Origin: CAZOEL01 sp964578835
Lineage (GTDB): Bacteria; Desulfobacterota; Syntrophobacteria; Syntrophobacterales; Syntrophobacteraceae
Direction of reading: 5' to 3'
Length of the DNA: 64,000 nt
Assembly (NCBI GenBank): GCA_964578835.1
Contig: CAZOEL010000024.1
Location: 12,481 to 76,480, forward strand
Within the stretch, counting starts at the first letter, position 1; each line of letters starts with the position of its first letter. The position numbers and the translations under genes are program-made. Positions 1 through 8,998 of this stretch are shown in pieces. A model generated the notes under the pieces. That model was not told the DNA's origin. It worked only from the letters and a program-made list of their open reading frames with translations, and searched no databases.

Positions 1-48
1 CCAAAGAATCGTCAGACGGAAGATTACATTACGGGCAGGTTCGGCTGA
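1..48 (+). CDS. pstB: PstB, phosphate ABC transporter ATPase (C-terminal end only)
   Basis: The first 15 codons read in frame to a TGA at 46-48 and give the ending TEDYITGRFG, the characteristic C-terminus of PstB, the ATPase that drives phosphate import through PstSCA. Only the tail is in the window; the rest lies to the left. phoU follows 72 bp downstream on the same strand, the usual pstB-phoU order. The fragment is short, but the ending is distinctive and the neighbour fits. Confidence 0.8.
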   Translation, partial: PKNRQTEDYITGRFG

Positions 49-120
49 TCCAGAGCATGGGAAGAGGATTGGCGGCGGATGATTTTGAATTCAGATTACA
101 GCCTGGAGAGAATTTAGCAT

Positions 121-780
121 ATGGAGAGTCGTTTTGTCTCTGAGCTCGAGAAGCTCAAACTGACCATCATTGAAATGGCTGCCCTTGCCGAGAAGGCGAT
201 GGCCGATGCTTTGAAGGCGCTCTTTGAGAGGGATGAGGATCTTGCAAACCGGGTGATCCGGGGAGACCAAGAGGTGAATCTGCTCGAGGTGGAAGTGGAC
301 AGGTATTGTTTGAGGCTCCTTGCGCTCGACCAGCCCATGGCGCGCGATCTTCGCTTCATTGTCGGATGCATGCGCATAGCCATCGATCTCGAGAGGATTG
401 CGGATCAGGCGGTCAATGTGGCTGAAAGGGCGGTTTTCCTGAGCGAGCGGCCTCCCCTGCCTCCCAATCCGGCCCTTGAGCAGCTCGCCGAAACCGCCAT
501 GGATATGCTCCACACGGTGATCGAGGCCTTCATCCGGGAGAGCGTCGAGCGAGCCCGGGATGTCTGCCAGATGGACGATACGGCCGATGAGCTCAATGTT
601 ACGGTCCTAAAGAGCCTTCTAGACTACATGGTCAACGAGGTCCCCGCTATCGAGAGATCCGTTCAGACCATCATCGCATCCCGATGCCTGGAAAGAGTAG
701 CCGATCAGGCCACCAACATAGGCGAGAGCATCATCTTCATCGTCCAGGGAGTCAACATCAAGCACCACTGCGAGAGCTGA
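121..780 (+). CDS. phoU: PhoU, phosphate signalling/transport regulator
   Basis: PhoU is a cytoplasmic, membrane-associated helical protein that links the PstSCAB transporter to the PhoR/PhoB two-component system and represses the Pho regulon when phosphate is plentiful. The 219 residues are the usual length. They show the two-fold repeat of three-helix bundles, each with the acidic signature DLERIADQAVN (about residues 97-107) and CLERVADQATN (about 192-202) used for metal binding. The ATG at 121 has a GGAGAG ribosome site about 12 bp upstream. It follows the pstB end and converges on pstSCA, so the locus is split into two transcription units. Confidence 0.95.
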   Translation: MESRFVSELEKLKLTIIEMAALAEKAMADALKALFERDEDLANRVIRGDQEVNLLEVEVDRYCLRLLALDQPMARDLRFIVGCMRIAIDLERIADQAVNVAERAVFLSERPPLPPNPALEQLAETAMDMLHTVIEAFIRESVERARDVCQMDDTADELNVTVLKSLLDYMVNEVPAIERSVQTIIASRCLERVADQATNIGESIIFIVQGVNIKHHCES

Positions 781-832
781 CGAAGATATCCACGGGCGCA
801 TTAGTAAAGAGGAGGCAAAGCGGGCAAGTGCG

Positions 833-1029
833 AAGCCCCGAAGGGGCGCAATATCATAGCCCAGGGCATCGCCCTGGGTGAGAGAAGATCACCCTCATTT
901 TAGAGCCCTGAAAGGGCGGGGTAATCATTCTCTGGATATGCCGCCCCTTCAGGGCTTCCATTCTCTTTGTATGCTCCAGCACCCCAGGGCGTTGCCCTGG
1001 GCTATGATATTGCGCCCCTTCGGGGCTTG
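833..1029. repeat. Long palindromic dispersed repeat, copy 1
   Basis: About 200 bp of nested palindromes. The outer arms are AAGCCCCGAAGGGGCGCAAT and its complement near 1010-1029. Inside are CCCAGGGC/GCCCTGGG arms and an inner pair of GCCCTGAAAGGGCGG type. Related copies lie at about 29222-29417, 37139-37260 and 45066-45270. It sits between convergent phoU and pstA and may act as a bidirectional terminator. It encodes nothing recognisable. Confidence 0.8.
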
Positions 1030-1095
1030 CGTTTCATCCCTTTTTTACAAATGCGCCCGTGGAAGCCATTCTTATTATGACCAACTCTCATCTAA

Positions 1096-1261
1096 GGCAG
1101 CTCACAACAAATAACCTACCAAAATTGGTTCAGAAACACCCACCGTCATTCCGGCAGTCTTCAAGCCGGAATCCCGTTTTTTCGCGGGGCTGGATTCCGG
1201 CCAAAACCATGCCGGAATGACAGAACCCCTCTTCCTGGTAGGTTATTTGTTGTGAGTTGCC
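1096..1261. mobile_element. 166-bp MITE (family A), copy 1
   Basis: Ends are imperfect terminal inverted repeats: GGCAGCTCACAACAAATAAC on the left and the complement of GGCAACTCACAACAAATAAC on the right. It is flanked by a TAA duplication (1093-1095 and 1262-1264). The interior is a second inverted repeat built on TCATTCCGGC...GCCGGAATGA. Near-identical 166-bp copies are at 36922-37087 and 57768-57933, each with its own 3-bp TAA/TTA duplication. There is no transposase, so it is non-autonomous. It lies 20 bp beyond the end of pstA. Confidence 0.9.
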
Positions 1262-1280
1262 TAAACCAACAGCATCACGC

Positions 1281-2249
1281 CTAACTCCTCTGAAGCCTCG
1301 CCCGGAAGACGATGGCTATGAGGTTCATCCCGAACACGAGGGCGATGAGCACAAGGGCCGTTCCATATTGCAGGGGCCTTGTCGCCTCGATTTGAGCCCC
1401 TGCGGTGGCGAGCACATAGACGTGGTAAGGAAGAGCCATTACGGGATCGAAAATCGAAGCGGGAAGATGTCGGGTGAAGAAAACCGCCGCGGTGAACATG
1501 ATGGCGGCGGTTTCTCCCGCCGCACGGCTGATTCCCAGGATGGAGCCCGTAAGCATGCCCGGAAACGCCGCGGGGAGAACCACCCGATAGATCGTCTGCC
1601 ACTTTGTCGCCCCGAGTCCAAGAGATGCTTCCCGGTACGTTGCGGGGACGCTGCGCAGAGCCTCCTCGGCGGTTCCGATGATTACGGGAAGGATCAGGAC
1701 GGCGAGGGTGAGGATTCCCGAGAGGATGCTCACTCCGAGCTTACACCAGGTAACGAAGAAGGCGAGCCCGAAGAGGCCGAAGACAACGGAGGGGACTCCC
1801 GCAAGATTGTTTATCCCAAGGCGGATAATGCGCAACATCAATCCGGGGCGCGCGTATTCATGCAGGTAGATGGCCGAGGCGACGCCCAGCGGGAAGGCGG
1901 CAAGCATGGCGCCGAAACTCAACAGAAAAGTCCCCACGATACAGGGGAAAATGCCCCCTTTAGTCATGGAGTCATAAGGAGCCTCGGTCAAAAAGCTCCA
2001 GTTTATAGCGCCCCAACCGTTGAAAAGAAGAAAGGAAATGATGACGGCCAGGGCTGCCCCATTGATGAGAGCCGCGGTCCGAAGCATCTGGAACATTCCT
2101 TTCTGGAGCCATCTGCGACGGCTTATGGAGCCATATCGAGGCGTAGCCAGGGGGGCTCTCGAAGGACGACTGTCTTCAGATTCCCCGGAGCAATCATCCT
2201 TGATGGCGTCCCGGCTGCACATATCTGAATCGGTGAGTTGCATCTCCAC
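1281..2249 (-). CDS. pstA: PstA, phosphate ABC transporter permease
   Basis: One of the two membrane subunits forming the phosphate channel of the high-affinity PstSCAB importer. The 322 residues carry about six hydrophobic segments after an extended hydrophilic N-terminus of about 50 residues. The cytoplasmic ATPase-contact loop (EAA motif) is visible as REASLGLGATKWQTI. The start is 6 bp downstream of the pstC stop, so the two are co-transcribed. The extended N-terminus suggests the true start could be internal, but no better site is obvious. Family assignment is firm; A versus C follows from gene order and the C-terminal region. Confidence 0.93.
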   Translation of the reverse strand: MEMQLTDSDMCSRDAIKDDCSGESEDSRPSRAPLATPRYGSISRRRWLQKGMFQMLRTAALINGAALAVIISFLLFNGWGAINWSFLTEAPYDSMTKGGIFPCIVGTFLLSFGAMLAAFPLGVASAIYLHEYARPGLMLRIIRLGINNLAGVPSVVFGLFGLAFFVTWCKLGVSILSGILTLAVLILPVIIGTAEEALRSVPATYREASLGLGATKWQTIYRVVLPAAFPGMLTGSILGISRAAGETAAIMFTAAVFFTRHLPASIFDPVMALPYHVYVLATAGAQIEATRPLQYGTALVLIALVFGMNLIAIVFRARLQRS

Positions 2250-2255
2250 TCCTTC

Positions 2256-3149
2256 CTAAAGCGTCGCAGCCCCTACCTGCTTATGCTTCTGAGCTATGTG
2301 ATCGGCTATGAGATTGAAAGCCAACGTGAAGACAAAGAGCACCATGCCGGTAGCGAAAAGAGCGTAATAATGATCGCTCCTGAAAGGGGCTTCGGCCATC
2401 TCGGCTGCGATGCTGGCGGGCATGGGCCTCACCGGCTTGAAGATCGAATACGGAACCATGGCGGCTCCGCCCGCCACCATGAGCACCACCATGGTCTCGC
2501 CAATGGCGCGGGACATGCCCAAGATGATCGCGGTGCTGATCCCGGAAAGCGATGCGGGCAGGATGACCCGCAGGATCGTCTCCCACTGAGTCGCCCCGAG
2601 GGCGAGAGAAGCTTCCTTGAGATCCTTCGGCACGCTGTAGATGGCGTCCTCGGATATGCTGCAGATGGTTGGGACCGACATGAAAGCGAGCATGAGGGAC
2701 GCATTGAGAAGATTGAGGCCGGTTGCAAGCTCGAAGGCATCCTGCAGGAAAGGCGCAACCACCACCATTCCAAAAAAGCCGATCACAACAGATGGCAACG
2801 CCGCGAGGAGCTCGACGACGGGCTTGGCGATCTCGCGCACCCGCTTCGATGCGATCTCAGCGAGGTAGACCGCGGTCATAACGCCAAGAGGAATGGAGAC
2901 GAGAGCAGAAAGCACGGTTACGGCTATCGATGCCGCAAGAAGGGGAAAAATCCCGAAATCGGCTGGAGAAGCCGTGGGATACCACTCTTTGCCGAAGAGA
3001 AATTCCGTTACGGAAACTTTGCTGAAAATAGGAATGCCTTCCATGAAGAGGAAGAGAAGAATCATGGAAAGCGCCAGGATGGAGACAGATGCGGTCACAA
3101 AAAAGACGAAGCGAATAAGCTTCTCTTTTGACTTTCGGTTTTTGATCAT
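2256..3149 (-). CDS. pstC: PstC, phosphate ABC transporter permease
   Basis: Partner permease of PstA in the inner membrane. The 297 residues begin with a short basic stretch (MIKNRKSKEKL) and a first membrane helix, followed by about five more. The EAA loop reads KEASLALGATQWETI. It lies between pstS and pstA in the order pstS-pstC-pstA on the minus strand. The ATPase gene pstB is not in this operon but on the opposite strand at the window's left edge. Confidence 0.94.
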   Translation of the reverse strand: MIKNRKSKEKLIRFVFFVTASVSILALSMILLFLFMEGIPIFSKVSVTEFLFGKEWYPTASPADFGIFPLLAASIAVTVLSALVSIPLGVMTAVYLAEIASKRVREIAKPVVELLAALPSVVIGFFGMVVVAPFLQDAFELATGLNLLNASLMLAFMSVPTICSISEDAIYSVPKDLKEASLALGATQWETILRVILPASLSGISTAIILGMSRAIGETMVVLMVAGGAAMVPYSIFKPVRPMPASIAAEMAEAPFRSDHYYALFATGMVLFVFTLAFNLIADHIAQKHKQVGAATL

Positions 3150-3251
3150 TGCTTCCTCATTCCCGGCAAGGGATTGCGGATGAGGCGGAGCCTTTCCCGA
3201 TGGCTCCGATTCACCCGCTGGGATATCCGCATTCCCTCACCGGATTTCGAA

Positions 3252-4070
3252 TCAATACAAGGGAACGAACCCGGCCTCTTTGACGAACTTCTGGCCTTTT
3301 TGCGGGTTGAGAACATAGTTTATGAATTTGAGGGCGTCCCCACTCGGCCAGCCCCTGGTGAACATAAAAAGAGGGCGAGAGACGGGGAACTTTCCGTTTA
3401 GCGTGGTCTCCTCATTGCCGGGAATTCCACCAATCGTGAGGGCTTTTACGCTCTTGTCAACATAGCCGATCCCGAGGTAGCCTATGGCGTTCTTGTTCTT
3501 CGATACGGCCTGAGCTATGGCGCCGCTCGAAGCCTGAAGAAGCGCTCCGGGAAAAACGCGCTCCTTCTTCATGACCTTCTCTTCCCATACCTCATAGGTT
3601 CCCGAGGAGGTGTCTCGGGAAATGACGACGATCTCGCCTCCAGGACCTCCGAGATCCTTCCAGTTCGTGATCTTTCCCATGTAGATGTCCTTTAGCTGCT
3701 CCAGGCTGATGTCCGCCACCGGGTTAGCGGGATTGACCACCGGAACGATGCAGTCATAGGCAACGGCAAAGGGCGCCAGGTAAGCGCCCTTCTCCACGGC
3801 AAGCTTAACCTCTTCGTCCTTGATGAACCGGGAGCTGTTGGCGATATCGGCCGTCGAGTCGATAAGAGCCTTGATGCCGTTTCCGGAGCCGCCGCCCGAA
3901 ACTGAAATGCTCACATCAGGGAATTCTTTCATGTACGCTTCGGTAACCTTCTGCGCGATGGGAAGCACGGTTGTGGAGCCATCCATCTTGAGCGACCCGG
4001 CGAATACGGCGTTGCCCGCAAAGCACACCAAGCCCAAAGCGATTATCGGTAACAATTTCCTGCCAGCCAT
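3252..4070 (-). CDS. pstS: PstS, periplasmic phosphate-binding protein
   Basis: Captures phosphate in the periplasm and delivers it to PstCA. The start at 4070 is preferred over an upstream ATG at 4091 because GGAGG lies 6-7 bp ahead and the protein then opens with a clean signal peptide (MAGRKLLPIIALG...), cleaved after AVFA at about residue 24. The mature part shows the family marks: MDGSTTVLPIAQKV near the N-terminus, SVSGGGSGNGIKAL, and SRDTSSGTYE. These supply the serine, threonine and arginine ligands of phosphate. A Pho-box-like repeat lies about 100 bp upstream. Confidence 0.95.
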   Translation of the reverse strand: MAGRKLLPIIALGLVCFAGNAVFAGSLKMDGSTTVLPIAQKVTEAYMKEFPDVSISVSGGGSGNGIKALIDSTADIANSSRFIKDEEVKLAVEKGAYLAPFAVAYDCIVPVVNPANPVADISLEQLKDIYMGKITNWKDLGGPGGEIVVISRDTSSGTYEVWEEKVMKKERVFPGALLQASSGAIAQAVSKNKNAIGYLGIGYVDKSVKALTIGGIPGNEETTLNGKFPVSRPLFMFTRGWPSGDALKFINYVLNPQKGQKFVKEAGFVPLY

Positions 4071-4170
4071 TCCATTCCTCCTTATACTCATTACGATTCT
4101 TTCGATCCAAATACCCTTCCATAACCAAAACGCTCATGAGCTTACACGTGAGGCAATATTAGACCCCATA

Positions 4171-4187
4171 TGTTACAGCTGTGTTAC
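4171..4187 (-). promoter_or_regulatory. Pho-box-like direct repeat upstream of pstS
   Basis: On the minus strand GTAACA occurs twice exactly 11 bp apart (4182-4187 and 4171-4176), about 100 bp before the pstS start. Further upstream TTCACA and TGTAAC lie 10-11 bp apart. PhoB dimers bind repeats with an 11-bp period, so this fits PhoB control of pstSCA. It is an inference from spacing and position; the motif is not the enterobacterial consensus. Confidence 0.5.
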
Positions 4188-4668
4188 GGACATACGAATT
4201 TCACGTTACATTTCTGTGAAAATCTGTGACAAGGCGTCAAAATTGAGTGATAAGAGGTTTGGTTTCTTGTAGAATCTTTTTGAGCAAAAAGAACAGAGCA
4301 TCGTGTAACGGATTCCGCCGCAGCCTTTTCGGGAAGGCCGTATATTTCTGACACCACGGAGAGGCCGATAACCCTATGCCCCGAGACACACGCACTCAAC
4401 CATTCAAGGCAGGCGCAAATGATTTCCGATCCCAAGCGCGCGTTCCGACAATCGTTTTGTTGTATGCTGCTTTCGCCTCGCTCTGGGTGCTTCTATCCAA
4501 TAAGACAATGGAGCTGCTTTTCAGCATGCCTTCACGCCTGGCGTTCGAGCTCGCCGGCCAGTTAGGCGGTTTGTCAACATCGTTTCTTCGGGTGGGAGCA
4601 GGCCCCCTTTTCCTCAAGGGAGAGGGAAAAGACTGCTGCCTGAACATTCAAAGTTGACGATCCACTAG

Positions 4669-4874
4669 TGCTACTGTGTCACAAATCAGCATGATGCTGT
4701 TGGAATGCGATTCTATTGAGAGCACAGCTCATCTCGTCATTCCGGCAATCTTTTGAGCCGGAATCCAGCCCGGCGCTCTCCCATGTGGCTGGATTCCGGC
4801 TTAAAACCTGCCGGAATGACGAAGAGGCGTCATGCCGGAATGACGAGTCGCGCCGCTTTTGTGACACAGTAGTA
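4669..4874. mobile_element. 206-bp MITE (family B)
   Basis: Terminal inverted repeats of 17 bp (TGCTACTGTGTCACAAA at the left; the complement of TACTACTGTGTCACAAA at the right, one mismatch) flanked by CTAG on both sides (4665-4668, 4875-4878). A 4-bp CTAR-type duplication is known for some IS5-family elements. The interior contains TCATTCCGGC/GCCGGAATGA palindromes like those in family A. No coding capacity. The rest of the stretch from the pstS start to 4977 holds no convincing gene. Confidence 0.65.
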
Positions 4875-4977
4875 CTAGGCGGGCGCGTGGACGTGGAAAA
4901 CGGCATGGAAGGCGGCGCTGTTTTTCAGGTAACGTTCCCAGCTCATGTAAATTCGTGATAAAGGAGGTGGGGGAATC

Positions 4978-7440
4978 GTGAGCGCTTCCCGGATTCTCGT
5001 TGTGGAAGATGAGGCCATTGTCTCGATGGAGATCGTTCAGCGTTTGTCGGCCCTCGGCTACGAGCCGGCAGGACGCGCGTCAACCGGCGATCAGGCTATA
5101 GCTATGGCTGATTCGCTGCGTCCGGACCTCGTCCTGATGGATATACGCCTCAGAGGCCCCATGGACGGGATCGCCGCAGCGGAAGTAATACGACGACGAT
5201 TTCACACTCCGGTCATCTTTCTGACCGCTTATTCCGAAGACGATACTCTGGAGCGCGCCAAGCTCGCAGAGCCCTACGGGTATATCCTCAAACCCTTTCA
5301 CGACCTCGAGCTGAGATCAGCTATCGAAATCGCTCTCTATAAGCACGGCGCTGAAAAGGAAATCCGGCGGTTGAACCGGATCTACGACGTCTTGAGTCAG
5401 GTGAGCCAAACGATCGTCCACGTGAAATCCCGAGACGACCTGCTCCCATCCGTCTGCCGCCTTCTGGTCGAGCGTGGGGCCGTCGATTTAGCCTGGATAG
5501 GCCTCCTTGATGCGGAGACGTCCCGAATCGTTCCTGCAGCTCATTATGGAAGCGGGCATGAAATCTTGACCGAGGAGATCTTCTACTGCGACGAACAGCT
5601 TGAAGGAGAGGAAGACCCTGGAAAAGCCATCCTGGAGGACAGACCTTATATCTGCAACAAGTGCGGAAAAGATCCCGATCTCTATCCCCGGAAACAATCG
5701 ATTCGAGAGTATGGCTTTCAGTCCTGCGCCTCCTTCCCGCTGAGGTCCCATGGACAAATCTTGGGAGTTTTGAATATTTGGGTAAGGGAGCCGGTTTTTT
5801 TTCGAGAGCGTGAGGTCGGACTTCTCGAAGAAGTGGCGCTCAACGTTTCCTTTGCGCTCGATAAGATCGATTCTGAAGCCAAGCGGGAGCGGGTGGAGGA
5901 AGCTTTGCGGGAGAGTGAGGAGCGACTGCGCCTTTTCATCGGTCACACACCAGTGGCGTTGGCGATGCTGGACCGTCAGATGCGATATCTGTACTTCAGC
6001 CGCCGTTGGTTGAGCGACTTCAATCTCGGCGACCGAGACCTCACGGGGCTCTCTCATTACGAAGTTTTCCCGGAGATCCCGGAATATTGGAAAGCGGCTC
6101 ACAGACGAGCGCTATCGGGCGAAGTGGCCCAGGCGGAAAGCGATAGATTCGAACGGGCCGACGGTTCCGTGCAATGGCTCCACTGGGAAGTGCGTCCGTG
6201 GCGAGACAGAACGGGAGAAGTCGCTGGAGTCGTAATCTTCAGCGAAGATGTCACAGAGCGCAAGCAAATAGAAGAAGAACGCTCCCGCGCCGCAATCCAG
6301 CTCCGGCAGGCGCAGAAAATGGAGGCCATAGGTCTTCTGGCGGGAGGCATCGCTCATGATTTCAACAACATCCTGAGCGCCATACTCGGATATGGGGAAA
6401 TGGCGCTCCACGACGCTCCGGATGAAACCAACCTCCGGAAATACGTCCAGCAGGTTCTCAATGCGGGCTACAGGGCTAGAGATCTTGTCAAACAGATCCT
6501 CACCTTCAGCCGTCAGACTTCCAGAGAGCCAAGCCCCGTCGAGATTGTTTACATAGTCAAGGAGACTATCAAGATGCTCCGGGCGATTCTGCCTTCAACA
6601 ATCGCCATAACGCACAAGGTCGCCATCTCCAAGAATAGCCGAATCATGGCGGACCCGACCGAAATCCATCAGATTATGATGAACCTTGGCGCCAATGCGG
6701 CCCACGCCATGAGGGAAAAAGGGGGAAATCTCGACGTGGAGCTCACAGAGATCTCTTTTGCCAAAGGGGAGCCTCTGCCCCATCCGGATCTCACGCCCGG
6801 GGATTACATAAAGCTCAGGGTCAGCGACACGGGCCACGGAATAGAGGAGGAAATAGCCGCCAAGATTTTCGATCCATTTTTCACAACAAAGCCCAAAGGG
6901 GAAGGAACCGGAATGGGGCTTTCCGTGACGCATGGGATTATAAAGAACTGCAACGGGGCCATAACAGTCGAAAGCAGCCCCGGCAACGGTTCCGTCTTTT
7001 GCGCCTACCTGCCAAAAGTGACGCTGGAAAGTCTCGGCCAGAGCAAAGAATCGAAAGACGCGCATGCCGGGACAGGGAGGATACTCTTCGTCGATGATGA
7101 AGAACTGCTGACTGAGCTTGGAAAAAGAATGCTCGGGCAGTTGGGCTACAGCGTCACAGTCAAAACGAGCAGCCTGGAAGCTCTGGAGACTTTTAAATCC
7201 ATGCCCGACCGCTTTGACCTTCTCATAACGGATTACACCATGCCCAGCATGACGGGCCTGGATCTCGCGAAAGAAGTGAAAAAGATCCGTCCCGACATGC
7301 CGGTTCTCATTTGCAGCGGTCACAATGACAGCATCAACGAAACGACAGCCTCCCTGTTCGACATCGAAGGATTTCTCGCAAAGCCCTTCGATAAACGAGA
7401 GATTTCCAGGGTGATACAGAAGATCCTCGGAAAGAAGTGA
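4978..7440 (+). CDS. Hybrid sensor histidine kinase (REC-GAF-PAS-HisKA-HATPase-REC)
   Basis: A cytoplasmic signalling protein of 820 residues with no membrane segment. An N-terminal receiver (residues 1-120; VLMDIRL holds the phospho-acceptor Asp, and the Lys is in ILKPF) is followed by a GAF domain (about 150-300). Next come a PAS domain (about 320-435), a dimerisation/phospho-acceptor domain with His in GGIAHDFNNILSA (about 455-470) and an ATPase domain with DTGHGI and GTGMGLSVTHG. A second receiver ends the protein (about 700-820; LLITDYTMP). The start is GTG, with AAAGGAGGTGGGGG just upstream. It is an orphan: no target gene lies next to it, so the signal is unknown. Confidence 0.93.
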   Translation: MSASRILVVEDEAIVSMEIVQRLSALGYEPAGRASTGDQAIAMADSLRPDLVLMDIRLRGPMDGIAAAEVIRRRFHTPVIFLTAYSEDDTLERAKLAEPYGYILKPFHDLELRSAIEIALYKHGAEKEIRRLNRIYDVLSQVSQTIVHVKSRDDLLPSVCRLLVERGAVDLAWIGLLDAETSRIVPAAHYGSGHEILTEEIFYCDEQLEGEEDPGKAILEDRPYICNKCGKDPDLYPRKQSIREYGFQSCASFPLRSHGQILGVLNIWVREPVFFREREVGLLEEVALNVSFALDKIDSEAKRERVEEALRESEERLRLFIGHTPVALAMLDRQMRYLYFSRRWLSDFNLGDRDLTGLSHYEVFPEIPEYWKAAHRRALSGEVAQAESDRFERADGSVQWLHWEVRPWRDRTGEVAGVVIFSEDVTERKQIEEERSRAAIQLRQAQKMEAIGLLAGGIAHDFNNILSAILGYGEMALHDAPDETNLRKYVQQVLNAGYRARDLVKQILTFSRQTSREPSPVEIVYIVKETIKMLRAILPSTIAITHKVAISKNSRIMADPTEIHQIMMNLGANAAHAMREKGGNLDVELTEISFAKGEPLPHPDLTPGDYIKLRVSDTGHGIEEEIAAKIFDPFFTTKPKGEGTGMGLSVTHGIIKNCNGAITVESSPGNGSVFCAYLPKVTLESLGQSKESKDAHAGTGRILFVDDEELLTELGKRMLGQLGYSVTVKTSSLEALETFKSMPDRFDLLITDYTMPSMTGLDLAKEVKKIRPDMPVLICSGHNDSINETTASLFDIEGFLAKPFDKREISRVIQKILGKK

Positions 7441-7608
7441 TCCGGGAAAGAAGCAAGCAGGACGGTTCTCCGCCTTAGCTCTGCAGTTGATTGCGCATGC
7501 GTCGAGACCGTTTGTTTATGTTCGCCGGCTGTGCTAAACAACAAGGCTGGCTTGTTTGATGGGATTCATCAATGTCAACGATCAAAACATTTCGAGGAGA
7601 AAGGCTGT

Positions 7609-7992
7609 ATGGCGACAAAGAGCACATGGTTAAAAGCAGCGTTGTTGCTGGTTTTCTGTTTTTACATTGGAGCGGGAGCGGCTTTCGCCGCCATGGAGAT
7701 TCCGGAAAAGCTAAAAGAAGCGCCCCTTTATTCCGGTTCCAAAATCGTGCAGGTCATGGACATGGAAAACAACGCCATGGCCATGATGACCGTCAAGGCC
7801 GACCGCGATGAGCTTCTCGGCTTCTATAAGAAAAGCATGAAAGACAAAGGATGGAAAGTAACCTTTCAAGCCGAGCAGGAAGATAGTGCGGTCATCCACT
7901 TCACAAAAGAAAGTCAGGTAATCCAGGTAACCGTACAGAAAGGTGATGAGGAAGGAATGCTCCAATACCAGTTGGTTGCCATGAGTCAGTAA
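7609..7992 (+). CDS. Small secreted protein of unknown function
   Basis: The start at 7609 is chosen because GAGGAGAAAG precedes it and the product then begins with a signal peptide: basic MATKSTWLK, a hydrophobic core, then a cleavage site after GAAFAA at about residue 26. The mature part of about 100 residues is soluble, with a pattern of alternating strands and a helix (DELLGFYKKSMKDKGWK) typical of small periplasmic domains of the type described for 'polyketide cyclase-like' or lipoprotein add-on families. No catalytic motif is visible. It follows the hybrid kinase by 168 bp on the same strand, possibly in one unit. Confidence 0.75.
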   Translation: MATKSTWLKAALLLVFCFYIGAGAAFAAMEIPEKLKEAPLYSGSKIVQVMDMENNAMAMMTVKADRDELLGFYKKSMKDKGWKVTFQAEQEDSAVIHFTKESQVIQVTVQKGDEEGMLQYQLVAMSQ

Positions 7993-8119
7993 GGAATCGG
8001 CTGAGAAAAGCCTTCGCCCCGGCTCTCTTATCTCGAGAGGGAAAGAAAGCCGGGATGATGACGAATACGAACAGCCATCATGGCTTTGTAGAAGCTTTTT
8101 GTTGCCATCATCCCTTCCC

Positions 8120-8752
8120 CTACGCCAATCCCGGAAGCAGCTCAATCAATCCTTTCACGATGAACTCCACGGCGACAGCCGCCAGTATCAGCCCCATGAG
8201 ACGCGTCACGATGTTGATTCCGGTTTTTCCGAGCGCAGTCCCGACCGGGACGGCCGTTCTCAACGTGATCCAGGCCAGCAGAGAAATTCCCGCACAAATC
8301 AGGATCATCATCCCCCTGTGAAGAGGCTCCGGCGTCTGGTGGCTATAGATGATGACGGTGCTTATGGCTCCCGGTCCCGAGAGGAGAGGTATTGCAAGCG
8401 GAACCACGGCGACATCGGTCTTATGCTCCGCTTCTGTAGCTTCCTCCGGAATCTGCTTGCTCGGGCTTTGCTGCGCATGAAACATGGAAACGGCCAGAAG
8501 CAGTAGAAGAATTCCTCCCCCTACTCGAAAGGAAGGAATGCTTATGCCGAAGAACGAGAGCAGAGAATCGCCCAGCACGGAGGCTGAGCACAACACCACT
8601 CCCACCGCAAGAGCGCTCATGAGCGCGGTTCGCCTCCGCTCCTGTAATGTTTGACTGCCCGCGATGGTGACAAAAAACGGGATGGCTCCAATAGGATTCA
8701 CAATCACGACAACAGCAATAAAGATCTTCAGATACTCGCCCCAGTCAAGCAT
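8120..8752 (-). CDS. MarC-family integral membrane protein
   Basis: Six predicted membrane helices and the family hallmarks: VNPIGAIPFFV near the N-terminus, IPLLSGPGAIST in the middle and RLMGLILAAVAVEFIVKGL near the end. MarC/NAAT proteins are inner-membrane proteins once linked to multiple antibiotic resistance; their transported substrate is mostly unknown. The start at 8752 (MLDWGEYLKIF) matches the family's usual beginning, with AGGTG upstream. An earlier ATG at 8782 adds ten residues. The gene converges on the secreted protein at 7609-7992. Confidence 0.9.
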   Translation of the reverse strand: MLDWGEYLKIFIAVVVIVNPIGAIPFFVTIAGSQTLQERRRTALMSALAVGVVLCSASVLGDSLLSFFGISIPSFRVGGGILLLLLAVSMFHAQQSPSKQIPEEATEAEHKTDVAVVPLAIPLLSGPGAISTVIIYSHQTPEPLHRGMMILICAGISLLAWITLRTAVPVGTALGKTGINIVTRLMGLILAAVAVEFIVKGLIELLPGLA

Positions 8753-8998
8753 CGTCCACACCTGTTTTTCAGAATAAAGCATTCTTCAGAAGCAGCCGCA
8801 ATGGGCCCGCATTACTCCGGTCAACAAAACTCAATGAGCAAGATTAAGCACGCAGATGTAAGGAATAAAGTCTCAGCAACGGTTCTTCACCAGTTGAAGG
8901 GGGATAACGGAGCTGCCGTCATGAAGCTTCCATTTTCAATGCCAATTATGGAAGCTGCTGATCTTACGACGATTCATTTGACACAAAGGATCGCAGCA

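Noticed and set aside
833..1029. Palindromic repeats considered as a CRISPR array
   Set aside because: Arms are inverted rather than direct, spacing is irregular, copies are kilobases apart and there are no cas genes.
1257..3131. Two long plus-strand open frames opposite pstA and pstC (323 and 297 codons)
   Set aside because: They are shadows of the permease genes; low-complexity, charged translations with no family features and no ribosome sites.
4376..4657. 93-codon plus-strand frame upstream of the first hybrid kinase
   Set aside because: Ends in dispersed repeat sequence; no ribosome site; the opposite-strand frame is equally open.
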